Made by a program: the position numbers and the translations under genes
Shown: piece by piece, positions 52,600 to 63,900 of the stretch
Layout: the number at the start of each line of letters is the position of its first letter
Numbering within the stretch: position 1 is the first letter of the stretch
Origin: an uncultured delta proteobacterium
GTDB lineage: Bacteria; Myxococcota; Myxococcia; Myxococcales; 40CM-4-68-19
DNA: 64,000 nucleotides
Assembly: GCA_903911145.1 (NCBI GenBank)
Contig: CAIWCD010000005.1
Coordinates: 21,806 to 85,805 of the forward strand
Reading direction: 5' to 3'
Notes under the pieces: model-generated
What the model saw: only the letters and a program-made list of their open reading frames with translations
Databases searched by the model: none
Told to the model about the DNA's origin: nothing

Positions 52600-55500
52600 T
52601 CACTGCGCCGAAGGCTCGCGCGCGACGACTGGAACAGCGCTCTCGTCATCGCCAGAGCGCTTGCGCCGCAGCAACCCGAGCAGAAATGCAGGAGTCAGGC
52701 GTTCGACGCCCGCGAAGATCACCGGCACCACCAGCAGCGTCAGCGCCGTCGAGCTGATCACGCCGCCGATCACCGCGATGGCCATCGGCGCGCGAAATTC
52801 GGAGCCGATGCCGCGCCCGATCGCAGTGGGCACCATGCCGACCGCCATGGCGATCGACGTCATGAGGATCGGCCGCAGCCGCCGCGGGCCCGCCTTGAGC
52901 AGAGCGGTGTCGATCGAGTCGCCTTCGCGAATGTGCACGAGCGCTCCATCGACGAGGAGGATCGCATTCTTCGTCACCAGACCCATCAGGAGAATGATTC
53001 CGACCATCGCGCCGAGCGAGAGGTTGTAGCCCGTGAGCATCAGCGCGCCGCCTGCGCCCACGAGCGCAAGAGGCAGCGAGACGATGATTGTGAACGGATG
53101 CTTGAGCGACTCGAACTGCGATGCGAGCACCATGATGATGAAGATGATCGCCAGGCCGAACGCAGTTCCAAACGCGCGGTTCTGCTCGTCGAGCATCTTC
53201 ATCTGTCCGTCGTAGACGACGTTGTAGCCGGGCGGCAGCGGCGCGTCCTTGAGCGCTCGCCGCAGAGTCGTGGCGATCTCTCCGAGCGCGCCGCCCTGTG
53301 CGATCTGCGAGTAGACAGCGATCTGCCGCTCGCGATTTTCGTGCTCGATGACCGACGGCCCATCCTGGATTCCGATCTGCGCGACGTCTGAGAGCTTGCG
53401 TGGACCGCGCAGCGAGAAGATGTCCATGTTCTCGATGCGCTCGACGCGATTGCGGTCCCCTTCGCGCAACCGGACACGCACGTCGGTCTCGTCCTTGCCT
53501 TCGCGCAGCTTCGCGGCAACGACGCCATCGACCGCGAGCCGCAACTGCGTGCCGATGTCGCTCGCAGAGAGGCCGAGATCCGCCGCGCGCGTGCGATCGA
53601 GCTTCACCGTTAGCTCGGGCTTCGGCGGATTGGAATCGACCTTCACGTCGACGGTACCGGGAAGTCCCTTGAGGATCTCCGCGACGCGCTGACCTTCGCG
53701 ATTGAGCACGGCCATGTCGGGGCCGATCAGGCGCACCATCACGGGGAAGAAGTCGCCGACACCTTCGACGTCGGGTGGATCGGAGACGAACACTCGCGTC
53801 GCTTGCAGATCCTTGAGCAGCACGCGCGCAGACTCCTTGATCGCCTGCACACCGCGCTTGCGCTCCCACTTCGGACCGTTGAGCACGCGCATGTGAACCT
53901 TGTTCGCCTCACCGTTCGGACCGACGATCGCGTAGACCTCGCGCACCTCGGGAATCTTGCGCAGCAGCGCCTCCGCATCCCCGGCCCGTGCGGTCGCCAG
54001 CTCGAAACTCGCCGAATCGGGCAGCTGCAGATCGACGCCGAACTGGCCCTTGTCCTGCGGTGCCATGAACTCGCCGCGCAGGCCCACCGACATCAAAACG
54101 AGCATGCCGACCGTGATCGCCGTCGTGACGAAGAGCGACAGCCACTTGTGGCGCAGCACCACCCTGAGCACGCGCGCGTACCAGCGCTCAGTCGCCTCGA
54201 ACGTCAGGCGCAGCATGCGCGCGACGACGAACTCCTTGCGCACTTCGCCAGGCTTGCGCTGCTTCGCGAGTCGAGAGGAGAGCATCGGATCGATCGTGAA
54301 GGAGACGAACAGCGAGATGAGCACCGCGGCGCTCATGGTGATGCCGAACTGCTTGAAGAACTGCCCGACCATTCCGGACATGAAGGCGACGGGCACGAAT
54401 ACGGCAACGAGAGCGAACGTCGTTGCGAGCACAGCGAGACCGACATCGTTCGTGCCTTCTCGCGCGGCCGTCATCGGATCCTGGCCCTGATCGAGTCGAT
54501 GCGTGATCGCTTCGCGCACCACCACTGCGTCGTCGATGAGCAGACCGATCGCGAGCGAGAGCGAGAGCAGCGTCATCTGGTTGAGCGTGTAGCCGAAGAT
54601 GTACATGACGAAAAACGTGCCGATCACCGACGTGGGCAGAGCGAGCGCGCTGATGAACGTGCCGCGCGGGTCGAGCAGGAACATGAGAATGATCAGAATC
54701 GCCATCGCGCCGCCGAAGATCAGCGCGGTCCAGACCTCGTCGGCGTTCGCTTTGATCAGCTCGCTCTGATCGATCAGCAGCGTGCTCTTGAAGTGGTAGC
54801 CGAGACGCGGAGTCATCTCCGCGAGAACCTTCTGCGTCGCGGCGGCGATCGCGACCGTGTTGCCGCCGGGCTGCTTGACCACCTCGAAGATGATCGCGTC
54901 GCGCCCGTTGAGGCGGGCCGAGGTTCTGCGATCAGTGACGCCGTCGCTGACTGCTGCGATCTCGTCGAGACGTACCTGCGAGCCGCCACGATTCGCAGTG
55001 ATCGGCAGCCCACGAATCGCGTCGACGTCCTGAAACTCACCGAGCGTGCGCACGGTCATTTCACTCGGGCCCAGAGAGAGCCTGCCTGCCGGAAGATTCA
55101 TGTTCTCGCTGCCGAGGCGCTGCGCCACGAGGCCAGGCGAGAGGCCCGCTGCCTGCGTCTTGTCGAGATCGAGATCGACGCGGATCTCGCGCACGTCGCC
55201 GCCCGTGATGCGCAACTCCGCGACGCCGTCGAGTTGCTGCAGCGCAGGCTGGAGCTGGTCTTCGATCAACTTGCGCAGCTTCTGCGACGAGAGATCCGCG
55301 GAGGCGGCGAAGGTGAGAATCGGCGCGGCGCCGAGATCGATGCGATTGACGATCGGCGCGTCGGCCTCTTTCGGCAGCTTGCCGACGGCGAGCGAGACCT
55401 TGTCGCGAACCTCCTGCGCCGCGCGGTCGATGCTCTCGGTCAGATTGAACTGCACGATCACGATGCCGGCGTTCTCGCGCGAGAAGCTGTGGATGTGGTC

Positions 55501-55731
55501 GATGCCGCTGATGCCCGAGACCGCGTCTTCAATCGGCTTGACGACCTGCGTTTCGATCTCGCCCGGGCCAGCGCCGCGATAGACCGCCGTCACCGTGACG
55601 ACGGGGAAGGTCACATCGGGAAAGAGATCCGTGCCCAGGCGCTGCATGCCGAGGAGCCCCATCACGATGATGAGCAGCCCGATCATGCTGGTGAAGACGG
55701 GCCGCCGGATTGCGACCTCTGAGATGCTCAT
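52600..55731 (-). CDS. RND efflux pump inner-membrane subunit (HAE-1/AcrB type)
   Basis: 1043 residues. Twelve transmembrane segments in two repeats and two large periplasmic loops, as in AcrB. TM4 carries the proton-relay pair in [16 protein letters not shown], and the start [20 protein letters not shown] is the RND hallmark. It exports hydrophobic compounds with the membrane-fusion protein and TolC-like channel encoded on either side. It overlaps the upstream fusion-protein stop by 4 bp. Confidence 0.96.
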   Translation of the reverse strand: MSISEVAIRRPVFTSMIGLLIIVMGLLGMQRLGTDLFPDVTFPVVTVTAVYRGAGPGEIETQVVKPIEDAVSGISGIDHIHSFSRENAGIVIVQFNLTESIDRAAQEVRDKVSLAVGKLPKEADAPIVNRIDLGAAPILTFAASADLSSQKLRKLIEDQLQPALQQLDGVAELRITGGDVREIRVDLDLDKTQAAGLSPGLVAQRLGSENMNLPAGRLSLGPSEMTVRTLGEFQDVDAIRGLPITANRGGSQVRLDEIAAVSDGVTDRRTSARLNGRDAIIFEVVKQPGGNTVAIAAATQKVLAEMTPRLGYHFKSTLLIDQSELIKANADEVWTALIFGGAMAILIILMFLLDPRGTFISALALPTSVIGTFFVMYIFGYTLNQMTLLSLSLAIGLLIDDAVVVREAITHRLDQGQDPMTAAREGTNDVGLAVLATTFALVAVFVPVAFMSGMVGQFFKQFGITMSAAVLISLFVSFTIDPMLSSRLAKQRKPGEVRKEFVVARMLRLTFEATERWYARVLRVVLRHKWLSLFVTTAITVGMLVLMSVGLRGEFMAPQDKGQFGVDLQLPDSASFELATARAGDAEALLRKIPEVREVYAIVGPNGEANKVHMRVLNGPKWERKRGVQAIKESARVLLKDLQATRVFVSDPPDVEGVGDFFPVMVRLIGPDMAVLNREGQRVAEILKGLPGTVDVKVDSNPPKPELTVKLDRTRAADLGLSASDIGTQLRLAVDGVVAAKLREGKDETDVRVRLREGDRNRVERIENMDIFSLRGPRKLSDVAQIGIQDGPSVIEHENRERQIAVYSQIAQGGALGEIATTLRRALKDAPLPPGYNVVYDGQMKMLDEQNRAFGTAFGLAIIFIIMVLASQFESLKHPFTIIVSLPLALVGAGGALMLTGYNLSLGAMVGIILLMGLVTKNAILLVDGALVHIREGDSIDTALLKAGPRRLRPILMTSIAMAVGMVPTAIGRGIGSEFRAPMAIAVIGGVISSTALTLLVVPVIFAGVERLTPAFLLGLLRRKRSGDDESAVPVVAREPSAQ

Positions 55732-56828
55732 GGCGCGCCTCGCACGGCGACCTTGCTGCCGGTCTCGAGATCGACGGCAGGATAGTCGACCACCTGATCG
55801 ATCGGTTCGTTGGCGCGAAACACGATCTCCTTCGCGCCGCGATCGATCACGTTGATCTGCACGCGCCGGACCGAGCCTCCTTCGCCGACAACGTAGAGAT
55901 GATCTCCGCCCGTTGAGGCAAGCGCAGAGGCGGTGACCGCAAGCGCTGGCTCCTGCGCTCCAAGAGGAAGAAATGCACGCGCGAGCGTGTGCGCGGTGAA
56001 GCGGCCCTGCTTGTTTGGAACGGAGATCTCGACGGGCACGCGGCGCGTCTGCGCGTCGGCCGAGGGAATGATCGACGAGATGCGCGCCTCGTCCGTGGTG
56101 ACATCGCTCGCAGCGGACGCGACCCGAACCTTCGCCCCGAGCGTCAGCAGCGGGCGATCGCTCTCGGCGGCCGTCGCGTGCAGCACCAACGGATCGAGTT
56201 GCTCGACGACGAAGAGCACGCTTCCGGGACCGACGAACGCGCCGATCTGATCCGGTGCCTCGACGAGCACTCCCGCGAACGGCGTGTGGAGATCGTGCCG
56301 CCTGCGCGCCGCGCGGGCCTGCGCGAGTTGCGCCTTGGCCGCGAGAACCTGCGCATCTGCTGCGTGAGATTGATTCTCTGCCGCCGTCGCCTGCTGATCG
56401 CTGATGTTGTTCGTCGCGCGCAGTTGCGCCGTACGCGCCGCTCCATCTGCGGCGACGGCCGCGCCCGCTTCGGCCGCCTTGAGCGCCGCCTCGGCCTGCG
56501 CGACCTGCGCGTCTGCGATCTCCGGATCGAGCTTCGCGATCACCTGCCCAGCCGCGACGGGCGCTCCCTTCTTCACGAGGATCTGCGCAAGTCGTCCGCC
56601 GACCTCGAAGCCGAACTGCAACGCCTTCGCAGGCTGCAGCGCGCCCGTCACTTCGCTCTTCGCAGCGATCTTCGTGGCCCGCACTTTCGCGAGCTGCACT
56701 TGCGCCGTCACGCTCGCCTGTTCACCCGAGGACTTGCTCTTCACGTCCGCGCGCGAGGCAAAACCGATCGAGATGATCGCGGTGGCAACGACTGCGGTGG
56801 CGATGACGATTGGTCTGCTGCGGATCAC
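55728..56828 (-). CDS. RND efflux membrane-fusion protein (HlyD/AcrA type)
   Basis: 366 residues from a GTG that overlaps the TetR stop by 4 bp. One N-terminal anchor (about 4-24), then a lipoyl-like domain (GGRLAQILVKKGAPVAAGQVIAKL), an alpha-helical hairpin rich in Ala/Gln (about 120-190), the second half-lipoyl domain (HTPFAGVLVEAP), beta-barrel and membrane-proximal domains. It joins pump and channel. No lipobox Cys is visible, so the anchor is transmembrane. Confidence 0.92.
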   Translation of the reverse strand: MIRSRPIVIATAVVATAIISIGFASRADVKSKSSGEQASVTAQVQLAKVRATKIAAKSEVTGALQPAKALQFGFEVGGRLAQILVKKGAPVAAGQVIAKLDPEIADAQVAQAEAALKAAEAGAAVAADGAARTAQLRATNNISDQQATAAENQSHAADAQVLAAKAQLAQARAARRRHDLHTPFAGVLVEAPDQIGAFVGPGSVLFVVEQLDPLVLHATAAESDRPLLTLGAKVRVASAASDVTTDEARISSIIPSADAQTRRVPVEISVPNKQGRFTAHTLARAFLPLGAQEPALAVTASALASTGGDHLYVVGEGGSVRRVQINVIDRGAKEIVFRANEPIDQVVDYPAVDLETGSKVAVRGAP

Positions 56829-57568
56829 GGCGAACTCCGGGGTGACGGACGCGTCTGTGTGCGCCTGGCCTTGCTGGGCGCGGACTTGCTCTTCGTGCCG
56901 ACGGGAATCGAAAACGTGCTCGGAGGCGGAATCGACCCCTGGTGCGCGAGGGCCTGGAGCGAGCGGGCCCAACTGCGCAGGTCTGGTTTCGCGCGCATGC
57001 GGCAGAGGCGATGCGCGAGCAGGAGGTACGTGCCGACCATCATCGCGCCGAAGACCTCCGGAGGCACGTCGGTCCGGCAGATGCCCTGCGCCTGCTGGGC
57101 GCGAAACTCGTTGGCCACTCGAGCAGCCTCGCGCTCGACCGCCTTCCAGAGCGTTCCCTCGAACGGCGTCCCCTGCGCGCCGGAGATCAGCACCGCAACG
57201 ACGTCGCGGTACTCCCACATCACCTCGAGCGTGCGCTCGTCCTCGCCCTCCTCGAGTTCAAGCAGCAGCTTGTATCGAGGCGAGACCTGCTCGACGTCTC
57301 GAGGCGTGATCGGCCCCTCTGCGAGAAAGGCCTCTGTGCGCGTGCGCCGCGACTTGAAGCAGGCATCGAGTGCGCGCTCGAATCGCCGCACCAGCGCACC
57401 GAAGAGGCTCTCCTTCGAGGGGAAGTGAAGATAGAAGGCGCCCTTCGAGAGCCCGCAGGCCGCGGTGATGTCCTCGACCCGCGCGCCGCGCAGGCCGCGA
57501 CGTCCGAGTTCGACACGGGCTGCGTCGATCAGCGCTGCGCGAGAGAGTGGAGCGGGGCGTCGGGCCAT
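56825..57568 (-). CDS. TetR/AcrR-family transcriptional regulator of the efflux operon
   Basis: 247 residues. The N-terminal helix-turn-helix reads VEDITAACGLSKGAFYLHFPSKESL (about 31-55), the TetR hallmark. The C-terminal 30 residues are basic and Ser/Pro-rich beyond the usual ligand domain. It heads the operon and overlaps the membrane-fusion gene by 4 bp. Two palindromes upstream (57631-57644, 57663-57676) are the likely operators, so it should repress its own operon until a drug or metabolite binds. Confidence 0.92.
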   Translation of the reverse strand: MARRPAPLSRAALIDAARVELGRRGLRGARVEDITAACGLSKGAFYLHFPSKESLFGALVRRFERALDACFKSRRTRTEAFLAEGPITPRDVEQVSPRYKLLLELEEGEDERTLEVMWEYRDVVAVLISGAQGTPFEGTLWKAVEREAARVANEFRAQQAQGICRTDVPPEVFGAMMVGTYLLLAHRLCRMRAKPDLRSWARSLQALAHQGSIPPPSTFSIPVGTKSKSAPSKARRTQTRPSPRSSP

Positions 57569-57630
57569 AGATCAGGTCATCTCCAAAACGGTGCGTCCGA
57601 CGGGTGTCGTGCGAGCGATGTGCCAATTGA

Positions 57631-57644
57631 TGACCGGCGGGTCA
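57631..57644. promoter_or_regulatory. TetR-type operator, distal to 57663 site, imperfect
   Basis: TGACCGGCGGGTCA is a 14-bp palindrome with one mismatched central base pair (C/G), 63 bp upstream of the tetR start codon. It differs by one base from the perfect site at 57663-57676 and is centred 32 bp (about three helical turns) from it, as expected for two cooperating TetR dimers. Confidence 0.7.
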
Positions 57645-57662
57645 GTTTCGGTTCGCCAAAAA

Positions 57663-57676
57663 TGACCGGCCGGTCA
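57663..57676. promoter_or_regulatory. TetR-type operator, perfect palindrome
   Basis: TGACCGGCCGGTCA is a perfect 14-bp palindrome 95 bp upstream of the tetR start. The TGACC...GGTCA half-sites match those bound by AcrR-like repressors. Together with the site at 57631 it probably covers the operon promoter. Confidence 0.75.
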
Positions 57677-57878
57677 GAAATCACGAATTCGGCCCGAAGT
57701 GAGAGGAAAAACTGTCTGTCCTGCGTCTTCTTCCTGGCCTCTGCGACGCGGGATATGCGCGCGGCGTCGGCGCGATGCGTGCCGGAATCCCGACAGAGTT
57801 GGCGGAGAGTCGACGGGCCGTGCGCGCTTGGCTGAAACTTCACGCGAGCGCGCGACGGCTCGATGTACTCTGCGCGCC

Positions 57879-59552
57879 GTGACCGAGTCTGCTCCGGCCA
57901 GCTCCGCTGAGGTGATGCGCCCGCCGGCCGGGCCACGCAAACGCGGCGGAGCCGCTCTGGTCGCGGCCGGGATTCTCCTCAGTCGCCTCGCTGGATTCGT
58001 TCGCCAGCGCGTCTTCGCTCACTACCTCGGCACGATGGATGCGGCCGACGCCTACAACGCCGCGTTCAAGATCCCCAACTTTTTGCAGAACCTTCTCGGA
58101 GAGGGTGTCCTCTCCGCGTCATTCATCCCCGTCTACGCCCAACTCCGCGCGCGCGCCGAGCGCCTCGGTCAAAGCGAAGCGGAAGCCCGCAAACTGGCCT
58201 CGGCCGTCGCTGGACTCCTCGGCCTCCTGACGGGACTGCTCTGCCTCATGGGAATCTTCGCAACGCCATTCCTCATCGGCGCGATCGCTCCAGGTTTCAC
58301 CGGCGAGAAGCGCGCGCTCACCATCCGCCTCGTCCAGATCTTCTTCCCGGGCATCGCGTTGCTGGTTCTCTCGGCGTTCTGCATCGGCGTTCTCAACAGC
58401 CACCACAAGTTCTTCCTCAGCTATGCGGCGCCCGTGATCTGGAGCGCTGCGCAGATCGCCGCACTGGTCTTTGGCGATCGCGCGCACACCGGCGGCACGC
58501 CCGCGCTCGCAATCTGGGCCGCCTGGGGCTCGGTCGCGGGCGCGCTGCTGCAGCTGATGCTGCAACTTCCCTCTGTGCTGCGGCTGCTCGGTGGCATCGG
58601 CCCCGGAGGTTTCTGGCCGACGCTCGGTCGCGGCAACGCCTACGCCGCGGAGGTCGTGCGCAACTTCCTCCCTGTGGTCACCGGCCGCGGCGTCGTCCAG
58701 CTCTCGGCCTATCTCGACAGCTTCATCGCGAGCTGGCTCCCGACGGGCGGTGTCGCGGCGCTCGCCTATGCGCAGACGATCTATCTCCTGCCCATCTCAC
58801 TGTTCGGAATGTCGATCTCCGCGGCGGCTCTTCCCTCGATGTCCGCAGCGCAAGGGGAGGGCGGAGACGAAGCTCGCGAAGCGTTGCGCGTCCAGCTCCA
58901 GCGCGGCCTGCGCGCGATCGCCTATCCAGTGGTGCCGGCGGTGATCGCGATGCTCGTGCTCGGCGATGTCATCTGCGCCGCGCTCTTTCGCACGGGCCGC
59001 TTTGGCTCAGATCAGGTGATCTACGTCTCGAGAATCCTCGCCGGCTCGACGATCGGACTGCTTGCCGCGACGCAGGCCCGCCTCTACTCGAGCGCCTACT
59101 ACGCGTTGAAGGATACCCGCACTCCGCTTGTCTTTGCCGCGCTTCGCGTCCTCGCGACCGGCCTTCTCGGACTGCTCTGCGGCCTCTGGCTCCCTCGCGC
59201 GCTGCATGTCGATCTCTCGCTTGGCGCAGTTGGCCTGACCGCCTCCGCGGGCATCGCCGGCTGGGGCGAGTTCCTGCTTCTCCAGCGCGGCATCCATCGC
59301 CGCATCGGCGAAGTGTCGCTGCCCAAGAGGCTCCAGCTTGAACTCTGGGGCTGCGCTGCAGTCTCCGGTTGCGTCGGCGCGCTTGCCAGACACTTGTTGG
59401 GCTTGGGTCCGCGGCTCCATCCTCTCCTCGTCGCCGCGATCGTCTTCGCGCTCTTCGGCCTCGTCTATCTCGCGACGACATCGCTGCTCGGAGTGCCCGA
59501 GGCCGAGGGGATGCTTCGTCGCCTGAGACTCAAGCGCTCGCGCCCGAACTGA
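57879..59552 (+). CDS. murJ: Lipid II flippase MurJ
   Basis: 557 residues from a GTG; the frame is open upstream but its added residues are Arg-rich and unlike MurJ. The family start GILLSRLAGFVRQRVFAHYLG and NFLQNLLGEGVLSASFIPVY are visible, and about 14 transmembrane segments follow. MurJ flips lipid II across the inner membrane for cell-wall synthesis. The N-terminal 25 residues are Pro/Arg-rich and may be a cytosolic tail. No cell-wall genes flank it. Confidence 0.93.
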   Translation: MTESAPASSAEVMRPPAGPRKRGGAALVAAGILLSRLAGFVRQRVFAHYLGTMDAADAYNAAFKIPNFLQNLLGEGVLSASFIPVYAQLRARAERLGQSEAEARKLASAVAGLLGLLTGLLCLMGIFATPFLIGAIAPGFTGEKRALTIRLVQIFFPGIALLVLSAFCIGVLNSHHKFFLSYAAPVIWSAAQIAALVFGDRAHTGGTPALAIWAAWGSVAGALLQLMLQLPSVLRLLGGIGPGGFWPTLGRGNAYAAEVVRNFLPVVTGRGVVQLSAYLDSFIASWLPTGGVAALAYAQTIYLLPISLFGMSISAAALPSMSAAQGEGGDEAREALRVQLQRGLRAIAYPVVPAVIAMLVLGDVICAALFRTGRFGSDQVIYVSRILAGSTIGLLAATQARLYSSAYYALKDTRTPLVFAALRVLATGLLGLLCGLWLPRALHVDLSLGAVGLTASAGIAGWGEFLLLQRGIHRRIGEVSLPKRLQLELWGCAAVSGCVGALARHLLGLGPRLHPLLVAAIVFALFGLVYLATTSLLGVPEAEGMLRRLRLKRSRPN

Positions 59553-59697
59553 ACCCGTCATTGCAACGGGCGCAACAGCCCACGCGGGCGTGCATCGACC
59601 GCAGTGCTTGACAGCACCCCCTGAACAATCGGATCTCTGCCCGACAATCTTAAGCGGGGGCATTGGTCTCCCCTGCCGATTGCAAGAGGGAAGCCCC

Positions 59698-60834
59698 ATG
59701 CCCCGTTTGTTTCTAGCCCTGCCGTTGGCTGTGCTGCTGCTTGCATCGCCATCTCACGCCGACTCTGCGAAGACTCACGTCGCTGCTGCTCACAAGGCGG
59801 AGAAATCGGGCAACTGGAGCAAGGCTCTTGAGGAGTGGCAGGCCGCGTATCGTCTCGATGCCAACGCCGACTACCTGATCGGCATGGGCGATGCGTACGC
59901 GAAGCTTGGAGACAAGGCGAATGCGCGCAAGCAGTACAACGCGTACCTCGCGGACCCTCTTTCGCTGGATACGGATGGCGTGAAGGGAAAGATCGCGGCC
60001 CTCGATAAGCCGGCCGCAGACGACCTCTCGCTCGATCTCGGCGGCCCTGCCCCTGCGCCCAAGAAGGTGGCGTCGGCGGACCTCGACCTCGATCTCGCGG
60101 GTCCGGTCGATGCGCCGAAGGCCAAGAAGGGTGGCAAGAAGGGCGGCAAGAAGGATGCGTCCGCCGATCTGTCGCTCGACCTCGGTGGCCCGGATGGCCT
60201 TGATATCGGACCGCCCGCTCCTGCGCCGAAGAAGGAGACGAAGGAAACGAAGGTCGCGGCGAACGATCTCGATCTCGATCTTGTCGGCGGCCCCGACCGC
60301 TCTGTCGGTGGCCCGTCGGCGAAGCCCAAGGACGACAAGAAGGTCGCCTCTGCCCAGCCGGCGCCTGCACCGGTCGCGCTGGCTCCCGCTCCGATCGCGG
60401 CGGCGCCCAAGCCTGCGGCGCAGCCGGCCCCACAGCCTGCACCGGCAACGAAGGTCGCGGTTGCTGCTCCAGCGCCGAAAACGACTACTGCTCCCGCGCC
60501 GGCGAAGTCCGCTGCACAACCGGCCGCTGTGGCACAGAAGGCAGCTCCTCCTGCTGCCGTCGCGACCGTCAGCGGCGAGCCGCGCGTCGTCGAGCACAAT
60601 AACCGCGTGATCGCCTACTGCACGGCGGGCCTCGCCGTTGGCGCGCTGGCATTCGGCGGCGTCTATTACAGCAAGGCCTCGGCGAACCAGAGTGACGTGA
60701 CTGCGCAGATCCGCTCGGGTGCTCAGCAGCAGCAACTCCTCAACAGCGCGGGCCAGAACAAGAGCCTCGCGCTTGCGGGAATTCTTACCGGAGTCGTCCT
60801 GGCCGGTGTCACGACCGCCCTCTTCGTCTTTTAA
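59698..60834 (+). CDS. TPR protein with acidic LDL repeats and two C-terminal membrane segments
   Basis: 378 residues. A signal peptide (1-21) is followed by TPR-like helices (about 23-90, NWSKALEEWQAAYRLDANAD and YAKLGDKANARKQYNAYL), then four copies of a DLxLDLxGP-type motif (109-116, 128-135, 157-165, 190-199) in a Lys/Pro/Ala-rich stretch, a Pro/Ala linker (210-300) and two hydrophobic segments near the C-terminus (about 310-330 and 356-378). Membrane topology is unclear. No family is recognised beyond the TPR part. GAGGGAAG precedes the ATG. Confidence 0.7.
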   Translation: MPRLFLALPLAVLLLASPSHADSAKTHVAAAHKAEKSGNWSKALEEWQAAYRLDANADYLIGMGDAYAKLGDKANARKQYNAYLADPLSLDTDGVKGKIAALDKPAADDLSLDLGGPAPAPKKVASADLDLDLAGPVDAPKAKKGGKKGGKKDASADLSLDLGGPDGLDIGPPAPAPKKETKETKVAANDLDLDLVGGPDRSVGGPSAKPKDDKKVASAQPAPAPVALAPAPIAAAPKPAAQPAPQPAPATKVAVAAPAPKTTTAPAPAKSAAQPAAVAQKAAPPAAVATVSGEPRVVEHNNRVIAYCTAGLAVGALAFGGVYYSKASANQSDVTAQIRSGAQQQQLLNSAGQNKSLALAGILTGVVLAGVTTALFVF

Positions 60835-60932
60835 TCAAATTCCATTTTCTTGATTCGTTCGTGCGGTGCGCCTCAGGCCACCGCCAGTCGAACTCTTGAT
60901 TGCCACGCCTTTCCGAACTCCGGACAGACACC

Positions 60933-63900
60933 ATGACTGCATATCGATTCTCCGTACCTGCTGCCCTGCGCACCGCCGCTGTCGTCGCACTTCTCGCGAT
61001 GGCGGCCTGCAGCGTGAATGAGGCGGGAAATATCCCCTGCGCAGACGACTCTTCGTGCCCGAGCGACTATCCGGTCTGCTCGGCCGGGAAGTGCATCGCG
61101 GGAACGCCGACTGGCAGCGATACCGTGCAGATCGTTTCGATTAATGGGGTGCCGGCCGCGAGCGCGCCGCACGTGAGGGGCGTCGTGCACGCGAGCGTCG
61201 TGGCCAAGGCGAGCACGGGTGTTGGGGCAGTCACGCTGACCGCGGGCGTGATGGCTGATGGCGGTGCTTATGTAGCACTGGTTACGGATGCCGGATCCGC
61301 GCCGGTCTATGACTTTGCAATCGATACAACCCAGATCGACGCCGGCGTGTCGCCGGACGGAGTCGCGATCACTCTGAGTGCGGCGGTTACAGGGGGCGAT
61401 AAGACGACCGCGGTGGCCAACGCCACGGCGACCGTTGATAATGCGGCGCCGCTGCTGCTGACGAGCGACTCGGGCCAGACACTCAGGACTGGATCTGTTC
61501 TTAGCGTGCATGTCATCTCCAACGAGACTCTCGACCCCAATTCGTTGCACGCTGTCGTTACGGACGCGACGGGAACTGCAGTCGGAGATGGTGTCTTTGC
61601 GATTCCGTCGGGCGCTCCCGATGCAGGTGCGCTGAGCTATCTCGTTTCTTTCGGGATTACGGATGTCCTCGCGACGGGTTCGTACAACTTGACGATTCGC
61701 GGCTCTGACCTCGCGGGAAACGCGGTTGCCACCGCACTGGTTGTGCCGTTCGCTGTGCGTGCTCCGGTTCCTTTGAGTAGCCACAACTTCAAAATTACGA
61801 ATTTGACAGGCGTAGCGATCGGAGGATTGCCGGCAGCGGCCGCAGGTGGATCGTTTACCGCCGCGCTGGATCTGCCCGCAGGACTGACCCCCGCGCCTAC
61901 GAATGGAATTGTGATATCCTTGCTGGCTCCGGGCGCGACTGGTGCTGGAACCACTTTAACCGTTACCGGTAGCGGCACTCATTACTCAGCTACGTTTGCC
62001 GCGCCGAATATTGCCGGCATAGGAACCGTGACCGCGATGGTAACTGACGCGGCTGGGAACGAGAGCCAGGCGAATGCGCTCTATTTCGTTGACCTGAATG
62101 CCCCCGAGTTGACGGGGCTGACGCTCTCGCCGGCGTACGTGCTTGATACGAGCCAGACAGGGACGCATGAGCATGTGACGGTCAGCGGAACCGCAACGGC
62201 AGCGTTGAGCAGCGCAGTTGTCACAACGAGCAACGGTGATGCGCCAGTTGGAACGCCGGTCCAATGTAAGTGCGATGGCGCTCAGTGCGGTTCCGATACG
62301 TCGTCGGCACCGTTGGTTTCGTGCGACATCACGGTATCCAGCGCAGCGGGAGCGGTGACGGCAACTGTCGTCCTGACGGACAAGCTTGGCAATGTTTCGC
62401 CTGTTACGACGGCATATGAAGGGATTTATCAAATCGTCGCGGCGCCGGCGGCAGATAGCCTCACCGTCGATAACGCGATCATTACCCTTGGACAGGCGGC
62501 GAATCTCACGCCGAAATTTGAAAACGGGCAGGGCACGATTTGCGCGACGAATGATGGTCTGACCTGCAGCGGAACGGCCGTGCCCGTCAGCAGCCAAATC
62601 GCGATCTCCGTGGCGCCGATAGTCCCGACAAACTACCTCCTCACCGTCACGGGCCCGACGAGCGCAAGCGACGGAGTAATTGCGCGGCATACGCAACAGG
62701 TGAACGTGGTTGGTGTTCCGACGGCGTCGCTCCTGACGGACAAGACATCTATCGATAGCGGCCACAGTTGTAATCTGACCCTCGCCTGGACGAACGGCGT
62801 CGCAATCCTCAACACAACGATTGCCGGCGTGACGACTTCGTCCGCACCGCTGAGCGCGGGGGCCACTTCTGGTTCGATCGCGTCTCTGAGCGAGACTCCG
62901 GCCGGAAACGCATCGTTCCAATTGGTGGTCACGAATAGCGCGAGCCATCCGGCGACGGCGACTTCGTCGCAGACGGTCTACGTCGGATCGCTGGCGTCGG
63001 CGTCTCTGTCGTCGTCCACTCCGACGATCATCCCCGGTGCGGCAGTAACACTGGTCTATACGATCTCTGCTACGGCAGTCAGTGCGACGATCAATCCTGG
63101 AAACCTCTCGGGATTAACCATCGATGGTAACCAACACACATTAAACATTCCGTCGGGGCCGACGGGGACGACCATCTATTCTTTGACGGTGACAAACCAG
63201 AATGGTTCGCCGCAGACGGCCACGACGACTGTGGCGGTGACTCAACCCGTGATTACAAGCTTCACTGGTCCGGCGTATGCGACGTCGGGAACTTCTTCAA
63301 TCCCTGTCACCGTTGGATTCACAGGTGCGGGCGCAATGGCTTCCGTGACCGCGACTGGGTGGACCTGCACCGCCGGCGTTCCTAATGCGTCTCCTGCCGC
63401 GTTTGCCTGCACTGGTAGCACCCTCACTGCGAACACGACCTTTACAGCTACGGTGACGTTAGGCTCGTCCGCCCCTACGGCAACGACAACCGTCGCCGTT
63501 GCGCCGGACGTGACGCAGACAGCGAATGCGAACCTGACTTACGCAGGAGGGACGATTAACCCCGGAGCAACGGCGAGTCTGGTGACGACTGCCTGCGCGG
63601 GATGCGTGGCCGCGCTGAACCCTGCGCAAGGATCAGGGTCAATCCCTGGAACGGTGACGACGGCTGCACTTTCGCAGACGACCGTTTTTACCCTGTCGGT
63701 TTCGAACCAAGCAGGACAGCAGGCGCAGAAGACAGTGACGGTTCCTGTCGCAGCGCCGACGATCACGAGCTTCACTGCACCGAGCTACGCAACCAACGGA
63801 ACTTCGTCGTTAACGATGGTGGTCGCCTTCTCGACGACGAGCGGCACCGCGACAGCGTCGGTAACGTCGTCGGGCTGGAGCTGCACGGCGGCGGGTCTGG

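Larger units (their letters stand above)
57569..57878. other. Divergent intergenic region between tetR and murJ
   Basis: 310 bp without a credible gene. It contains the two TGACC palindromes near the tetR side. The murJ-side half (57680-57878) has an Arg-rich open frame with poor coding character and no homology I recognise. Promoters of the efflux operon (leftward) and of murJ (rightward) must lie here. Confidence 0.8.

Noticed and set aside
53803..55722. A 639-codon rightward open frame opposite the RND gene
   Set aside because: Same reason: charged, repeat-free Arg/His/Asp composition, no recognisable domain, and the other strand encodes a canonical RND pump.
59608..59613. Perfect TTGACA -35 box upstream of the TPR protein
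   Set aside because: No credible -10 element lies 16-18 bp downstream (GGATCT region only), so a promoter cannot be supported from the sequence.
60833..60855. AATCAA/TTGATT inverted pair after the TPR gene
   Set aside because: Only six weak AT pairs; too unstable to call a terminator.
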